From: Mesorhizobium opportunistum WSM2075
Lineage (GTDB): Bacteria > Pseudomonadota > Alphaproteobacteria > Rhizobiales > Rhizobiaceae
Reading direction: 5' to 3'
DNA: 64,000 bases
Assembly: GCF_000176035.2 (NCBI RefSeq)
Contig: NC_015675.1
Location: 2,732,001-2,796,000 of the forward strand
Shown here: positions 1-7,747 of the stretch, in pieces
Position numbering within the stretch: position 1 is the first letter of the stretch
Layout: every line of letters starts with the position of its first letter
Position numbers and translations under genes: made by a program
The notes under the pieces: model-generated
The model's database searches: none
Told to the model about the DNA's origin: nothing
What the model saw: the letters and a program-made list of their open reading frames with translations, nothing else

Positions 1-880
1 CATTGTGGTCGGCCAGTTCGCCGGTGCCGGTCGGCAGGCCCTTCTCATCGACAACCGCGGTCGCATTGACCAACGGCGTCCCGCCATCCGGCGTCACCGT
101 GATCGTCGGCGTCGAGTCCGCCTTCAGCGTCAGCGACACCGTCGCCGTCGATTTGTCTCCATCTCCGTCGATGACCGTGTAGGTGAAGCTGTCGGCCGTC
201 GAGGAACCACCCGCCCCGGCATTGGGGGTGTAGGTGAACAGATGGGTCGTCGTGTCGTAGCTCACCACGCCCTGCGTGGCTTGCGTGAACGTCACCTTCG
301 AGGCATCGCCAATCGCAACGCCATCGGCGCCGAACACGTCGTTGGCGAGCGCGTCGATCGTGACCGGCATATTCTCCGTCGTCTGCGTGGCACTGTCGTT
401 GTTGGCGTGCGGCCCATCGTCGTTGACCTTGACGGTCAGCGAGCCGTTGGCGGTGTCGCCGTCGCTGTCGGTGACCGTCACCGCGAAGTGCTCGCCGGTC
501 GCCTGGTCGGCGGCCCCGATCTGGTTGGGGTCGGCGTTCGCCACATTGTGCGCCAGCGTGTAGCTGTAGCTGTAGACGCCGCCGGTCGAGGTCACCGTCA
601 GGTCGCCATTGGTGCCGTGCACGACGATCGGAACCGCAACCGTCGCGGCGGTCACGTTGATCGGATTGCCGTTCTTGTCGATGATCACCAGCGCCTGCAG
701 CGTGTCGCCGCTGGTGGTGATGTTGAAGGTGCCCGCCGTCGTCTCGGACGCGTCGCTGTTGTTGCCGGCATTGTGGTCGGCCAGTTCGCCGGTGCCGGTC
801 GGCAGGCCCTTCTCATCGACAACCGCGGTCGCATTGACCAACGGCGTCCCGCCATCCGGCGTCACCGTGATCGTCGGCGT
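1..880. repeat. Direct repeat inside adhesin gene, 768-bp period
   Basis: Positions 1-112 are identical to 769-880 as read by eye, an offset of 768 bp or exactly 256 codons. The frame is therefore kept and the repeat encodes the VDEKGLPTGTGELADH region of successive VCBS units. The identity begins at or before the left edge and stops abruptly at 112/880. Such near-perfect intragenic repeats are typical of giant adhesins and allow the number of units to change by recombination. Confidence 0.9.
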
Positions 881-2227
881 GGAGTCGGTCAGCAGCGTGA
901 TGGTCACGGTGGCGGTCGAGGTGTCGCCGTCGCCGTCCTTGATGGTGTAGTCGAACTTCACCGTTCCCTGTTCGCCCGCGCCGGGCGTGTAGGTGAAGGT
1001 GCCGTCATTGTTGTAGGCCAGGCTCCCCGTCGCCGGGTTGGCGCCGTTCTGCGCAATCGTGTGCGTCACGCCGCTCCAGTCGACGCCGTCGGCGCCCGCC
1101 GTGTCGTTGGCCTTGACGTCGACCGCGACCGCCGCGTTCTCCGTCGCCTGCGTGGCGCTGTCGTTCACCGCAACAGGCACATCGTCGACGATCTGGACTG
1201 ACAGCGTGGCGGGAGCGGAGGTGTCGCCGTCGGTGTCGGTCACCGTCACGGTCATGTTGTCGTAGATGGAATCTGTGCCGGCGCCGGGATGGGGCTCACT
1301 GTGGACAAGCGTGTAGCTGTAGCTCACCTGGCCGGTGCTGGCATCGTAGCCGGTGATGGTCAGCGTGCTGCCGAGCGGCGTGGTGATGCTGACCGGCGTC
1401 GATGCGCTGTTGGCAAGCGCAGCACCCGAGATCGCCTGGCCGGCGATCGTCAGCGAGCCGACACCGTCGGGGGAGGAGATGGTGAACGTGCCGGTATTGA
1501 TCTCGCTGGTGTCGGGAGCCGAGGTCAGGCCCTTTTCGTAGACGGTGGTGTCGCCGCCAGTGTTCTCAGGCGCCAGGTCGATGATCGACGGTGTGGAATC
1601 CGGCAGCAGGCTCGGAAACAGTTCGTGGTGCTCCGGTTGGCCGAACGCAAGGTCTGTCGGGGGCAACAGCGCCGACAGGTCGAACCCGTCGCCGATGCCG
1701 CCGGCGGGAACCGAGAAGTCTCCGCCTGCGCTGGAGGTCGAGCCTCCCGGGCCGGCCGACATCGAACCGTCGGCGCCGAAGGCAACATCGACATGGCTGG
1801 CCTCGAGCGCGGCGATCAGGGCAACGCGCGGCACCTCGACATCGCCAATGAGGAAGGCCGGCACGTGAAGGGCGCCATCCTTGATCACGATGACCGAGCC
1901 ATCGGCCTGTTCGAGCACCAGATTGTGGCCGTCGACCTTGATGTTGTCGATCGAGACGTTGGCTGGAAGCTTCACGACGTTGCTGGCGTCGGCCACGTAT
2001 TCGTGGGGGGTGGGTGCAGCTGCTGCCTTCGCCTCCGCGGGTGCCTCCGGCGTGACGGGTGCGCCGCTGCCGACATCGACCGGCACAGGTTCGGCCGCTG
2101 CCGGCTGCGTCGAAGCCGCCTGGGCGACCTGGATCTCCGCCGGCGATGTCTGACCGTGATGGTCACTGGCGGCGGAATGCTCGTCCCAGGACCTTGCAGC
2201 GGTGTCCAATTCGATATTGGTGGTCAT
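1..2227 (-). CDS. Giant VCBS/Ig-like repeat surface adhesin, N-terminal part (gene cut by left edge)
   Basis: Only the first 742 codons are in the window; the 3' end lies beyond position 1. The ATG at 2227 follows GGAGGGG with a 9-base gap. Residues 1-75 are an Ala/Pro-rich lead. Residues 76-155 form a compact conserved N-terminal domain (KLPANVSIDNI, then IGDVEVPRVALIAAL), followed by a Gly/Ser-rich linker. From about residue 225 onward come Ig-like/VCBS repeats with recurring DTDGDTS, VNDSATQ-TEN and FTYTPGAG motifs. There is no cleavable signal peptide, as expected for a type I secretion substrate. A LapG-like protease gene starts divergently at 2552 and the matching exporter genes lie at 3615-9196, so this is inferred to be the LapA/BapA-type adhesin retained at the cell surface for attachment and biofilm. 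A C-terminal RTX secretion signal should lie outside the window. Confident on type, not on any specific ortholog. Confidence 0.87.
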   Translation of the reverse strand, partial: MTTNIELDTAARSWDEHSAASDHHGQTSPAEIQVAQAASTQPAAAEPVPVDVGSGAPVTPEAPAEAKAAAAPTPHEYVADASNVVKLPANVSIDNIKVDGHNLVLEQADGSVIVIKDGALHVPAFLIGDVEVPRVALIAALEASHVDVAFGADGSMSAGPGGSTSSAGGDFSVPAGGIGDGFDLSALLPPTDLAFGQPEHHELFPSLLPDSTPSIIDLAPENTGGDTTVYEKGLTSAPDTSEINTGTFTISSPDGVGSLTIAGQAISGAALANSASTPVSITTPLGSTLTITGYDASTGQVSYSYTLVHSEPHPGAGTDSIYDNMTVTVTDTDGDTSAPATLSVQIVDDVPVAVNDSATQATENAAVAVDVKANDTAGADGVDWSGVTHTIAQNGANPATGSLAYNNDGTFTYTPGAGEQGTVKFDYTIKDGDGDTSTATVTITLLTDSTPTITVTPDGGTPLVNATAVVDEKGLPTGTGELADHNAGNNSDASETTAGTFNITTSGDTLQALVIIDKNGNPINVTAATVAVPIVVHGTNGDLTVTSTGGVYSYSYTLAHNVANADPNQIGAADQATGEHFAVTVTDSDGDTANGSLTVKVNDDGPHANNDSATQTTENMPVTIDALANDVFGADGVAIGDASKVTFTQATQGVVSYDTTTHLFTYTPNAGAGGSSTADSFTYTVIDGDGDKSTATVSLTLKADSTPTITVTPDGGTPLVNATAVVDEKGLPTGTGELADHN

Positions 2228-2551
2228 TTGCTTGTACCCCTCCGGAATTTCCCGGAAAGAGACAGCGCTCACCATTGCTTTGCAACGGTTCATCAATCTA
2301 TTTGATATACTGCAATATGCACAAAATCGTATTTTTTGCGCGTGGTAAACCGATAACATATATTCCGTTATATATTGCCGATATCGGTGGCGATTGACGG
2401 CGGCCCGCGTCCGTCTGGATGGTAAATGAAAGTATAAATTATAATAAAGTTTTATGCAAAACAGACGAAGTAAGTTCTGTCGTCGTTATCTACCTTCGTT
2501 GCCAATAATTTGAGACAAGATTGGTACCGTCCACAGTCAAAGGTGGGCGTT
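2228..2551. promoter_or_regulatory. AT-rich divergent intergenic region between adhesin and LapG-like gene
   Basis: These 324 bp separate two divergent genes and are clearly richer in A+T than the flanks, especially 2280-2400 and 2425-2520. An inverted-repeat-like stretch (ATATATTCCGTTATATAT) sits near 2357-2375. Promoters for both directions must lie here, but no -35/-10 pair stands out enough to place. A 26-codon frame from 2317 is not convincing as a gene. Confidence 0.5.
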
Positions 2552-3535
2552 ATGAAAAAAGAAAAAATCGCGCCGGGGACAACCGGTCTCAAACTGCTCT
2601 TGCTGACGATCGGCCTTGCGGGCCTGCCGCAGCCATCGCTCGCGAGCCCTCGTTTCGAGGGTGTCGCGTCGGTCGGCGGGCTCGGCGAAAAGGTAGAGGC
2701 GCCGCGTAGCCTGGGTGGCGTTTCCCTGGAAAGGTCCGGGCCCTGGCAGCCGGTCGCGGGATACCAGCCCGGCATTGTCTCCATGAGCTACACAATCGAC
2801 AACGCCAATGCCGGCGTTGCGCCAACGCACGCCGATGTCGGACCCGCCGATGTCGGAATTGATCCCATCCAGACGGCGGCGATCATTCCCGGCGTTTTCG
2901 GCTCGGTCGCGCTGTCCATGCACAACTTTCCTGTCGCGGCGCGGTGGGCGCCTGTCTACCAGGCAATCGTCGGCTGCACGGCAGGCAGTGCCTGCGAGCA
3001 TAAGAGCGCGGCTTTTGCCACGCTGATCTCGACGGCACAGGGCAAGGGGTTCACCGAGAAACTGTCCCTCGTCAACAGCGGCATTAATCGCCTGATCGCC
3101 TACCGGAAGGACAGTGTCGTCTATGGCAAGCTCGACTATTGGGCGAAGCCTTCGGAGGTGCTCGACAAGCGCGCCGGCGACTGCGAGGATTTTGTCATAC
3201 TGAAGATGACCGCCCTGCTCAGGGCCGGCATTCCCGCGCAAAGCATGGCGCTCGTCGTCCTCCAGGATCGCAAGCGCGGGTTCTTCCACGCCGTCCTGTC
3301 GGTGAGCACGGCGGATGGCGCGTTCATCCTCGACAGCCTCCACAACACCGTCCTGCGTGACAGTGATCTCCCCGACTATGTTCCGCTCTATTCCTTCAGC
3401 ACGGATCGCGCCTGGATCCATGGCTCGAGATCGGGCAATGCGCAGGTTGCCGAGATCAAGGGCGGCTTTGCCGGCGTCGCGCCCGGCGAAGGATTGCAGC
3501 CGGATACGGCTTCGGGGAAGCTTGCGCGAAAGTAA
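2552..3535 (+). CDS. lapG: LapG-like transglutaminase-fold periplasmic cysteine protease
   Basis: A 327-residue protein of the bacterial transglutaminase-like cysteine proteinase family (DUF920). In Pseudomonas, LapG cuts the N-terminal retention module of the LapA adhesin and so releases it from the cell. The catalytic triad is visible: Cys211 in GDCEDF, His246 in FFHAVL and Asp261 in FILDSL. An N-terminal hydrophobic signal peptide (LKLLLLTIGLAGLPQPSLAS) points to the periplasm. The ATG at 2552 is chosen over an in-frame start at 2510 because it gives a clean signal peptide and follows AGGTGG at 2541-2546. Divergence from the giant adhesin gene supports it as the adhesin-processing protease. 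No LapD c-di-GMP receptor gene is seen nearby. Confidence 0.85.
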   Translation: MKKEKIAPGTTGLKLLLLTIGLAGLPQPSLASPRFEGVASVGGLGEKVEAPRSLGGVSLERSGPWQPVAGYQPGIVSMSYTIDNANAGVAPTHADVGPADVGIDPIQTAAIIPGVFGSVALSMHNFPVAARWAPVYQAIVGCTAGSACEHKSAAFATLISTAQGKGFTEKLSLVNSGINRLIAYRKDSVVYGKLDYWAKPSEVLDKRAGDCEDFVILKMTALLRAGIPAQSMALVVLQDRKRGFFHAVLSVSTADGAFILDSLHNTVLRDSDLPDYVPLYSFSTDRAWIHGSRSGNAQVAEIKGGFAGVAPGEGLQPDTASGKLARK

Positions 3536-3614
3536 GCAGCGGCTGCAGGATCGAAGCTACGGTTTGGTGCATGCGCGGGAGATACGGACTCTATCCGTTC
3601 CGATGCGATGCGCT

Positions 3615-4250
3615 TTAGCCGCTGACGAACGCCATCAGCAGGTCCTGTTCGATCAGCGGCGCCCGCACCGCGTTCAACTGGCCGCGATAGCGGCGGTCGC
3701 CGGCGCCGATGACGAACCCGCTGGCGACCGGGGTTTCGCCATTGGCATCCAGCCGCGCAAATATGTCCGCGACATTGAGATCGAGTGCCAGCCTGAGATC
3801 CTGACGCCCGTCATCGTTCGGCGCCGTCGGCAATTGGCGCTTTACCAACTGTTGGAACGGAGCGTTGAAGGTCAGGATTTTTTTCGACGATGAAAGGGCA
3901 AAGGCGGGCGAGGGACAGGCGACCAGTATCGCGCTGATCGTCCGTATCGATGCTAGCCTTTTCAACGTCAGGTTTTCCTCCGCCATGTCACGTATGCAGG
4001 CAACTCTGATCGCCGATGTCAGGTTGCCAGAAGCAGGCTGACCTTCGGCGATCTCATCGACAAGCATGCCGATCGTGCACTTCCGGCTTTCCGCCATATG
4101 CCTCAGCGAAGTCCAGAAAGCCCGCTCCAGGCGGATTCCGCGTCGCACGCCGAGGCGCGCGACGACCCGGAACTCCATGCCGAGGTCTTCTGCCTTCGTC
4201 GGCACGAGCAACCGGTCGAGAACGGCGGGAGGAGTGGCGCTATCGTTCAC
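3615..4250 (-). CDS. Ribbon-helix-helix domain protein with C-terminal PAS-like domain
   Basis: A 211-residue protein, last gene of the secretion unit. Residues 26-70 (RRGIRLERAFWTSLRHMAE, then IGMLVDEIAE) match the RHH_4 type of ribbon-helix-helix DNA-binding domain. Residues about 115-200 look like a PAS fold (KKILTFNAPFQQLV, then DANGETPVASGFVIGAGD). The start is read as GTG at 4250, overlapping the adaptor gene's stop by 11 bases; an ATG at residue 24 is the alternative. The overlap suggests translational coupling. The likely role is a transcriptional or sensory regulator of the adhesin system, but that is inference. Family members are sometimes mis-named arylsulfate sulfotransferase; nothing here supports that. 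Confidence 0.65.
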   Translation of the reverse strand: MNDSATPPAVLDRLLVPTKAEDLGMEFRVVARLGVRRGIRLERAFWTSLRHMAESRKCTIGMLVDEIAEGQPASGNLTSAIRVACIRDMAEENLTLKRLASIRTISAILVACPSPAFALSSSKKILTFNAPFQQLVKRQLPTAPNDDGRQDLRLALDLNVADIFARLDANGETPVASGFVIGAGDRRYRGQLNAVRAPLIEQDLLMAFVSG

Positions 4251-5529
4251 TCATTGCCTCCTCTCGTGCCTTGTTGATCGGCTTCAGGAGGTAGGTCAGG
4301 ATCGTCTTGCGTCCGGTCTTGATATCGACGGAACAGATCATGCCGGGGATGATCGAATAGGCCTTGCCGTCTCTTTCCAGGGTCGACGTCTCCGTCGCCA
4401 CGCGCACCTGGTAGTAGGGTTCCCCGGTCTTCTGGTCGACCAGGCTGTCGGCCGTGATGTTGGAGACCTTGCCTTCGATGCCGCCGAAGATCGAGAAATC
4501 GTAGGCGGTGACTTTAATGAGCGCCTCCTGGTCGGGGCGGATGAACGCGACATCCCGGGGCGAGACCCGTGCCTCCACCAGCAAGGTCTCGGAGGTCGGC
4601 ACGATCCCGGCCACGATCACGCCAGGCTGGACAAAGGCGCCGACCGTGTTGAACTCCAGCGTGTTGACGATACCGTCCACCGGAGAGCGAATGTCGGTTC
4701 GGGCCACTTTGTCGGTTGCGCCCCGAATGGTTTCGTCGACGACCGAGAGATCGGCCAGCGCCTGGGTCAGGTCGATCAGCGCCTCCTGCTGCAGCTGGAG
4801 GCCCAGCTCCTCGACCTGGAGTTGGGCTTCGGTGATGGCCGATTTGGCCTTCTTTATCGTCTCGCCGGCAAGGTTCAGCTGCCCATGGAGTTCGGTCTGT
4901 TCGCGCTCGACCCGGATCTGCTCGGTCCTGGCCATCAGCCCCTTTTTGACCATGGCCTCGACCAGCTTTGTTTCCTGGTCGCTGATGGCCAGGTTTTTGG
5001 TAAGGCGATCGGAATCGGCCATTGCCTGGTCGAGTTCCTTCTCGCGCTGATCGAGCCGGGACTTCAGCACGGACAGTTTGTTGTCGAAGTTTTCGCGTCG
5101 TGCGATCAGGAGCTTTTGTTCATTGTCGCAAATCTGCGGTGCCGCGGCCTGAATGTCGTCCGGGCAAGGGAAGGATCCCGTCAGGTTGCCGCTCTGCTCG
5201 TATTTGAGCCTGGCGATACGCACTTCCAGCGCGCGCGCCTTGGCCTGTTGTTCGCCCAGGCTGGACGTATTCAGCGTGTTGTCGAGGCGAATGATCAGAT
5301 CGTTCTTCTTGACGACCTGGCCGATCTTGACCGCAATTTCCTGAACGACGCCGGGCTCACTGGCTTGAATGATCTGGGTCTTGGAGGCGGGTATGACCTT
5401 GCCGTCGCCACGCGCGATTTCATCGACTTCGGCGAAAGACGCCCAGGCGACAAAAGCGACGAACAGCGCTCCTATGATAAATATGGACGCCGATGCGAAG
5501 AATGGCGGCCGATCTTCCCTAGCAAGCAT
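4240..5529 (-). CDS. HlyD-family type I secretion periplasmic adaptor (LapC-like)
   Basis: A 429-residue membrane fusion protein linking the inner-membrane ABC exporter to the TolC-like channel. A single N-terminal membrane segment lies at about residues 10-32 (FIIGALFVAFVAWASFAEVD). It is followed by a lipoyl/barrel-sandwich half (GVVQEIAVKIGQVVKK), a long helical hairpin region at about 85-270, and the second barrel half with the HlyD C-terminal beta-barrel (TDIRSPVDGIVNTLEFNTVG). It lies 43 bp downstream of the ABC exporter gene and overlaps the next gene. The intervening 43 bp carry a 10-bp perfect inverted repeat with an FNR/FixK-like core. Length and architecture are normal for the family. 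Confidence 0.93.
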   Translation of the reverse strand: MLAREDRPPFFASASIFIIGALFVAFVAWASFAEVDEIARGDGKVIPASKTQIIQASEPGVVQEIAVKIGQVVKKNDLIIRLDNTLNTSSLGEQQAKARALEVRIARLKYEQSGNLTGSFPCPDDIQAAAPQICDNEQKLLIARRENFDNKLSVLKSRLDQREKELDQAMADSDRLTKNLAISDQETKLVEAMVKKGLMARTEQIRVEREQTELHGQLNLAGETIKKAKSAITEAQLQVEELGLQLQQEALIDLTQALADLSVVDETIRGATDKVARTDIRSPVDGIVNTLEFNTVGAFVQPGVIVAGIVPTSETLLVEARVSPRDVAFIRPDQEALIKVTAYDFSIFGGIEGKVSNITADSLVDQKTGEPYYQVRVATETSTLERDGKAYSIIPGMICSVDIKTGRKTILTYLLKPINKAREEAMSER

Positions 5530-5541
5530 TTACCAAACCCC

Positions 5542-5567
5542 ATTATATTGACCTGGATCAATATAAT
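5542..5567. promoter_or_regulatory. 10-bp inverted repeat with FNR/FixK-type box (TTGACCTGGATCAA)
   Basis: Arms 5542-5551 (ATTATATTGA) and 5558-5567 (TCAATATAAT) are perfect inverted repeats around a six-base centre. The core 5548-5561 fits TTGA-N6-TCAA, the FNR/FixK consensus; on the minus strand it reads TTGATCCAGGTCAA. It lies between the ABC exporter gene and the adaptor gene. Its centre is only about 25 bases from the adaptor ATG, closer than expected for a class II activator site, so it could be a repressor or roadblock site, or a coincidence. Confidence 0.45.
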
Positions 5568-5572
5568 TTGTC

Positions 5573-7705
5573 TCAAACATTTGTTTTCTGCAGCGCCTGT
5601 ATGACTTGTTCTTTCGGTCCGTCGGCGACGATCTTGCCCTGCTCGATCACGATCAGCCTGTCGGCCAGCTCGAGCATGCTGAAGCGGTGGGTGGAGACGA
5701 TCAGCGTGGTGCCGCGGTCAAAGGCCACCTTGAGCTGCTTTATCAGCTGACGTTCCGAGGCCAGGTCCATCGAGCCGGATGGCTCATCCAGGAAGACGAT
5801 TTTCGGCTTGGTCAGCAGCAGCCGGGCAATCGCCACCGTCTGCCTCTGTCCGCCGGAAAGGTTGGTGCCGCGCTCGCCGACGTTCATGTCGTAGCCACGC
5901 GGATGGCGGGAGACGAACTCGTCGACACCGGCAGCCCTGGCCGCGTCGATGATCTGCTCATCGGTCGCTTCCGGGCAGGCCATCAGCAGATTTTCCTTGA
6001 TGGTGCCCGAGAACAGATCGCCAGCCTGCGCAACGATGCCGACCGCGGCGCGAACCTCCGACGGGTGGTATTGGCGGATGTCGATCCCGTCCAGCAGCAA
6101 CTCGCCGGAAGTCGGCAGGAAGAGCCTGCCGATCAGCCGGCCCATGGTCGTCTTGCCGGATCCTATCCGGCCGATTATGCCGATCCGCTCGCCGGGCCTG
6201 ACGGTGAAATTCAGGCCGGACAGAACCTCGTTTTCGGAACCGGGATAGACGAATCCGACGTTCTTGAATGCCATCGCGCCATTGCGGATCGGGCGGTTTA
6301 CGAAGCCCACCGTATCCGGCCGGTCTTCCGGTTGCGCCATGATCGAGTTGACCATCCGCAAGGAGAGCATGGCCTGGCGAAACCGCGACAGTGTTATGGC
6401 GATCTGGCCGAGGGGGGCCACGGCCCGGCCCGCCAGCATCACCGTCCCGATGATCGCCCCCGTCGAGACATGCCCCTCCGAAAAGGCATAGGCGCCAGCC
6501 ACCACCAGGGCGACGGTGACCAATTGCTGTATCGCCTGGGTGATGTTGCCGGCTGCCGCCGAAAGCTGCTTGATCTTCTCGGACGTGTTGGCGGCGTTCT
6601 TCGAATGCTCGCCCCATTTGCGCAGCAGATAGGCTTCGGCGCGCAGGGATTTGATCGTTTCCAGCGTGGAGATGGATTCCACCAGCAGGGACTGGCGCTG
6701 CGAAGCCTCGTTCATCGAGGCCGCGACCCGCTTGCCGATGCGCCGCTGCGTGACCAGGCCAACGGCGACCGACGCCAGGAAGGCCACGGCCGGAATGATG
6801 ACCAGCCAGCCGCCGATCGCATAGATGACCAGCAGGAAGACAAACACGAAAGCGGTGTCGATGAAGACGCTGATGGTGTTCGAGGTGAAGAACTCCCTCA
6901 CGAACTCATATTGCGTTATCCGGTTTGCGTACTCGCCGGTCGAACCGGGTCGCGCCGACAAGGACGAGTTGAGCACTTTCTCGAACAGCATATAGGAAAT
7001 CCGAAGATCGGCCTTGCGCCCGGCATAGTCGATGAGCGACGCCCTGGCGGTCTTCAGAAGCAGGTCGAAAACGATGACGGCGCCGATGCCGATGGCCAGG
7101 ACCCAGAGCGTCGATATCGCCTTGTTCGGGAGGATCCTGTCGTACACGTTCATGGTGAAGATCGGCGAGGCGATGGCGAGCAGATTGATGAACATCGCCG
7201 ACAGCACGACTTTCGAATATGTGCGCCAGAAGCCGCCCATCGTCCCGGTCAGCCAATGTCGCCGCTCGATCTTCGGCGCCGAGCCGACGCTCATCGCCTC
7301 CGTGGCGTTGGCGTAGGTGATCGAGAAGGACACACCGCCGCTGATATAGCTGGCGGCGAGTTCCGATCGGCTGATCGCGGTGCGCCCGTCCTCCTGGGGG
7401 GCGGTGAAATAGTCGCCGCCTTCCTCCTCGGAGAGCAGGGCAACAGGCAACTGGCTGACGCGAAAGACAATCGCGGGAAGATCGATCCGCCCGCGCAGGA
7501 AATCGCGATGGCCAAACGCCCGCGCTTCCAGACCTATGCGTTCGGCAAGGTTGCGGATGTCGTCGACCTCGACGCGGGTATCCGACAGCGGCACGCCGGC
7601 AAACAGCACCGTCTCTGCGCTCGGTCGGCCGAGATACGCGGCAACCGCCGAAAAGCAGGCTTTGAACGCCTCCTTCGGTGAAACGATATGGGGTTGCTGA
7701 TTCAC
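5573..7705 (-). CDS. Type I secretion ABC exporter with degenerate N-terminal peptidase domain (LapB-like)
   Basis: A 710-residue exporter that powers secretion of the adhesin through the inner membrane. Residues 1-130 are a C39-like domain without the catalytic Cys motif, as in exporters of RTX adhesins that are not cut at a double glycine. Residues about 165-450 are the transmembrane domain. The nucleotide-binding domain follows, with Walker A GRIGSGKTT (about residue 505), signature LSGGQRQ (about 613) and Walker B KIVFLDEPSGSMD (about 638). It lies 42 bp downstream of the TolC-like gene and upstream of the adaptor, forming the usual type I secretion set. Both ATPase motifs are intact. Confidence 0.95.
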   Translation of the reverse strand: MNQQPHIVSPKEAFKACFSAVAAYLGRPSAETVLFAGVPLSDTRVEVDDIRNLAERIGLEARAFGHRDFLRGRIDLPAIVFRVSQLPVALLSEEEGGDYFTAPQEDGRTAISRSELAASYISGGVSFSITYANATEAMSVGSAPKIERRHWLTGTMGGFWRTYSKVVLSAMFINLLAIASPIFTMNVYDRILPNKAISTLWVLAIGIGAVIVFDLLLKTARASLIDYAGRKADLRISYMLFEKVLNSSLSARPGSTGEYANRITQYEFVREFFTSNTISVFIDTAFVFVFLLVIYAIGGWLVIIPAVAFLASVAVGLVTQRRIGKRVAASMNEASQRQSLLVESISTLETIKSLRAEAYLLRKWGEHSKNAANTSEKIKQLSAAAGNITQAIQQLVTVALVVAGAYAFSEGHVSTGAIIGTVMLAGRAVAPLGQIAITLSRFRQAMLSLRMVNSIMAQPEDRPDTVGFVNRPIRNGAMAFKNVGFVYPGSENEVLSGLNFTVRPGERIGIIGRIGSGKTTMGRLIGRLFLPTSGELLLDGIDIRQYHPSEVRAAVGIVAQAGDLFSGTIKENLLMACPEATDEQIIDAARAAGVDEFVSRHPRGYDMNVGERGTNLSGGQRQTVAIARLLLTKPKIVFLDEPSGSMDLASERQLIKQLKVAFDRGTTLIVSTHRFSMLELADRLIVIEQGKIVADGPKEQVIQALQKTNV

Positions 7706-7747
7706 GATCTGCCCGCGAGGACTGTCGGTCGCGCCTTACATCCCTGC

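Noticed and set aside
5..1201. Long plus-strand open frame opposite the adhesin gene
   Set aside because: It is Arg/Val/Gly-rich and repetitive because it is the antisense of the VCBS repeats; the minus strand has the ribosome binding site and the protein motifs.
2317..2397. 26-codon frame MHKIVFFARGKPITYIPLYI... between the adhesin and protease genes
   Set aside because: No ribosome binding site and composition matches the AT-rich intergenic DNA; too short to support.
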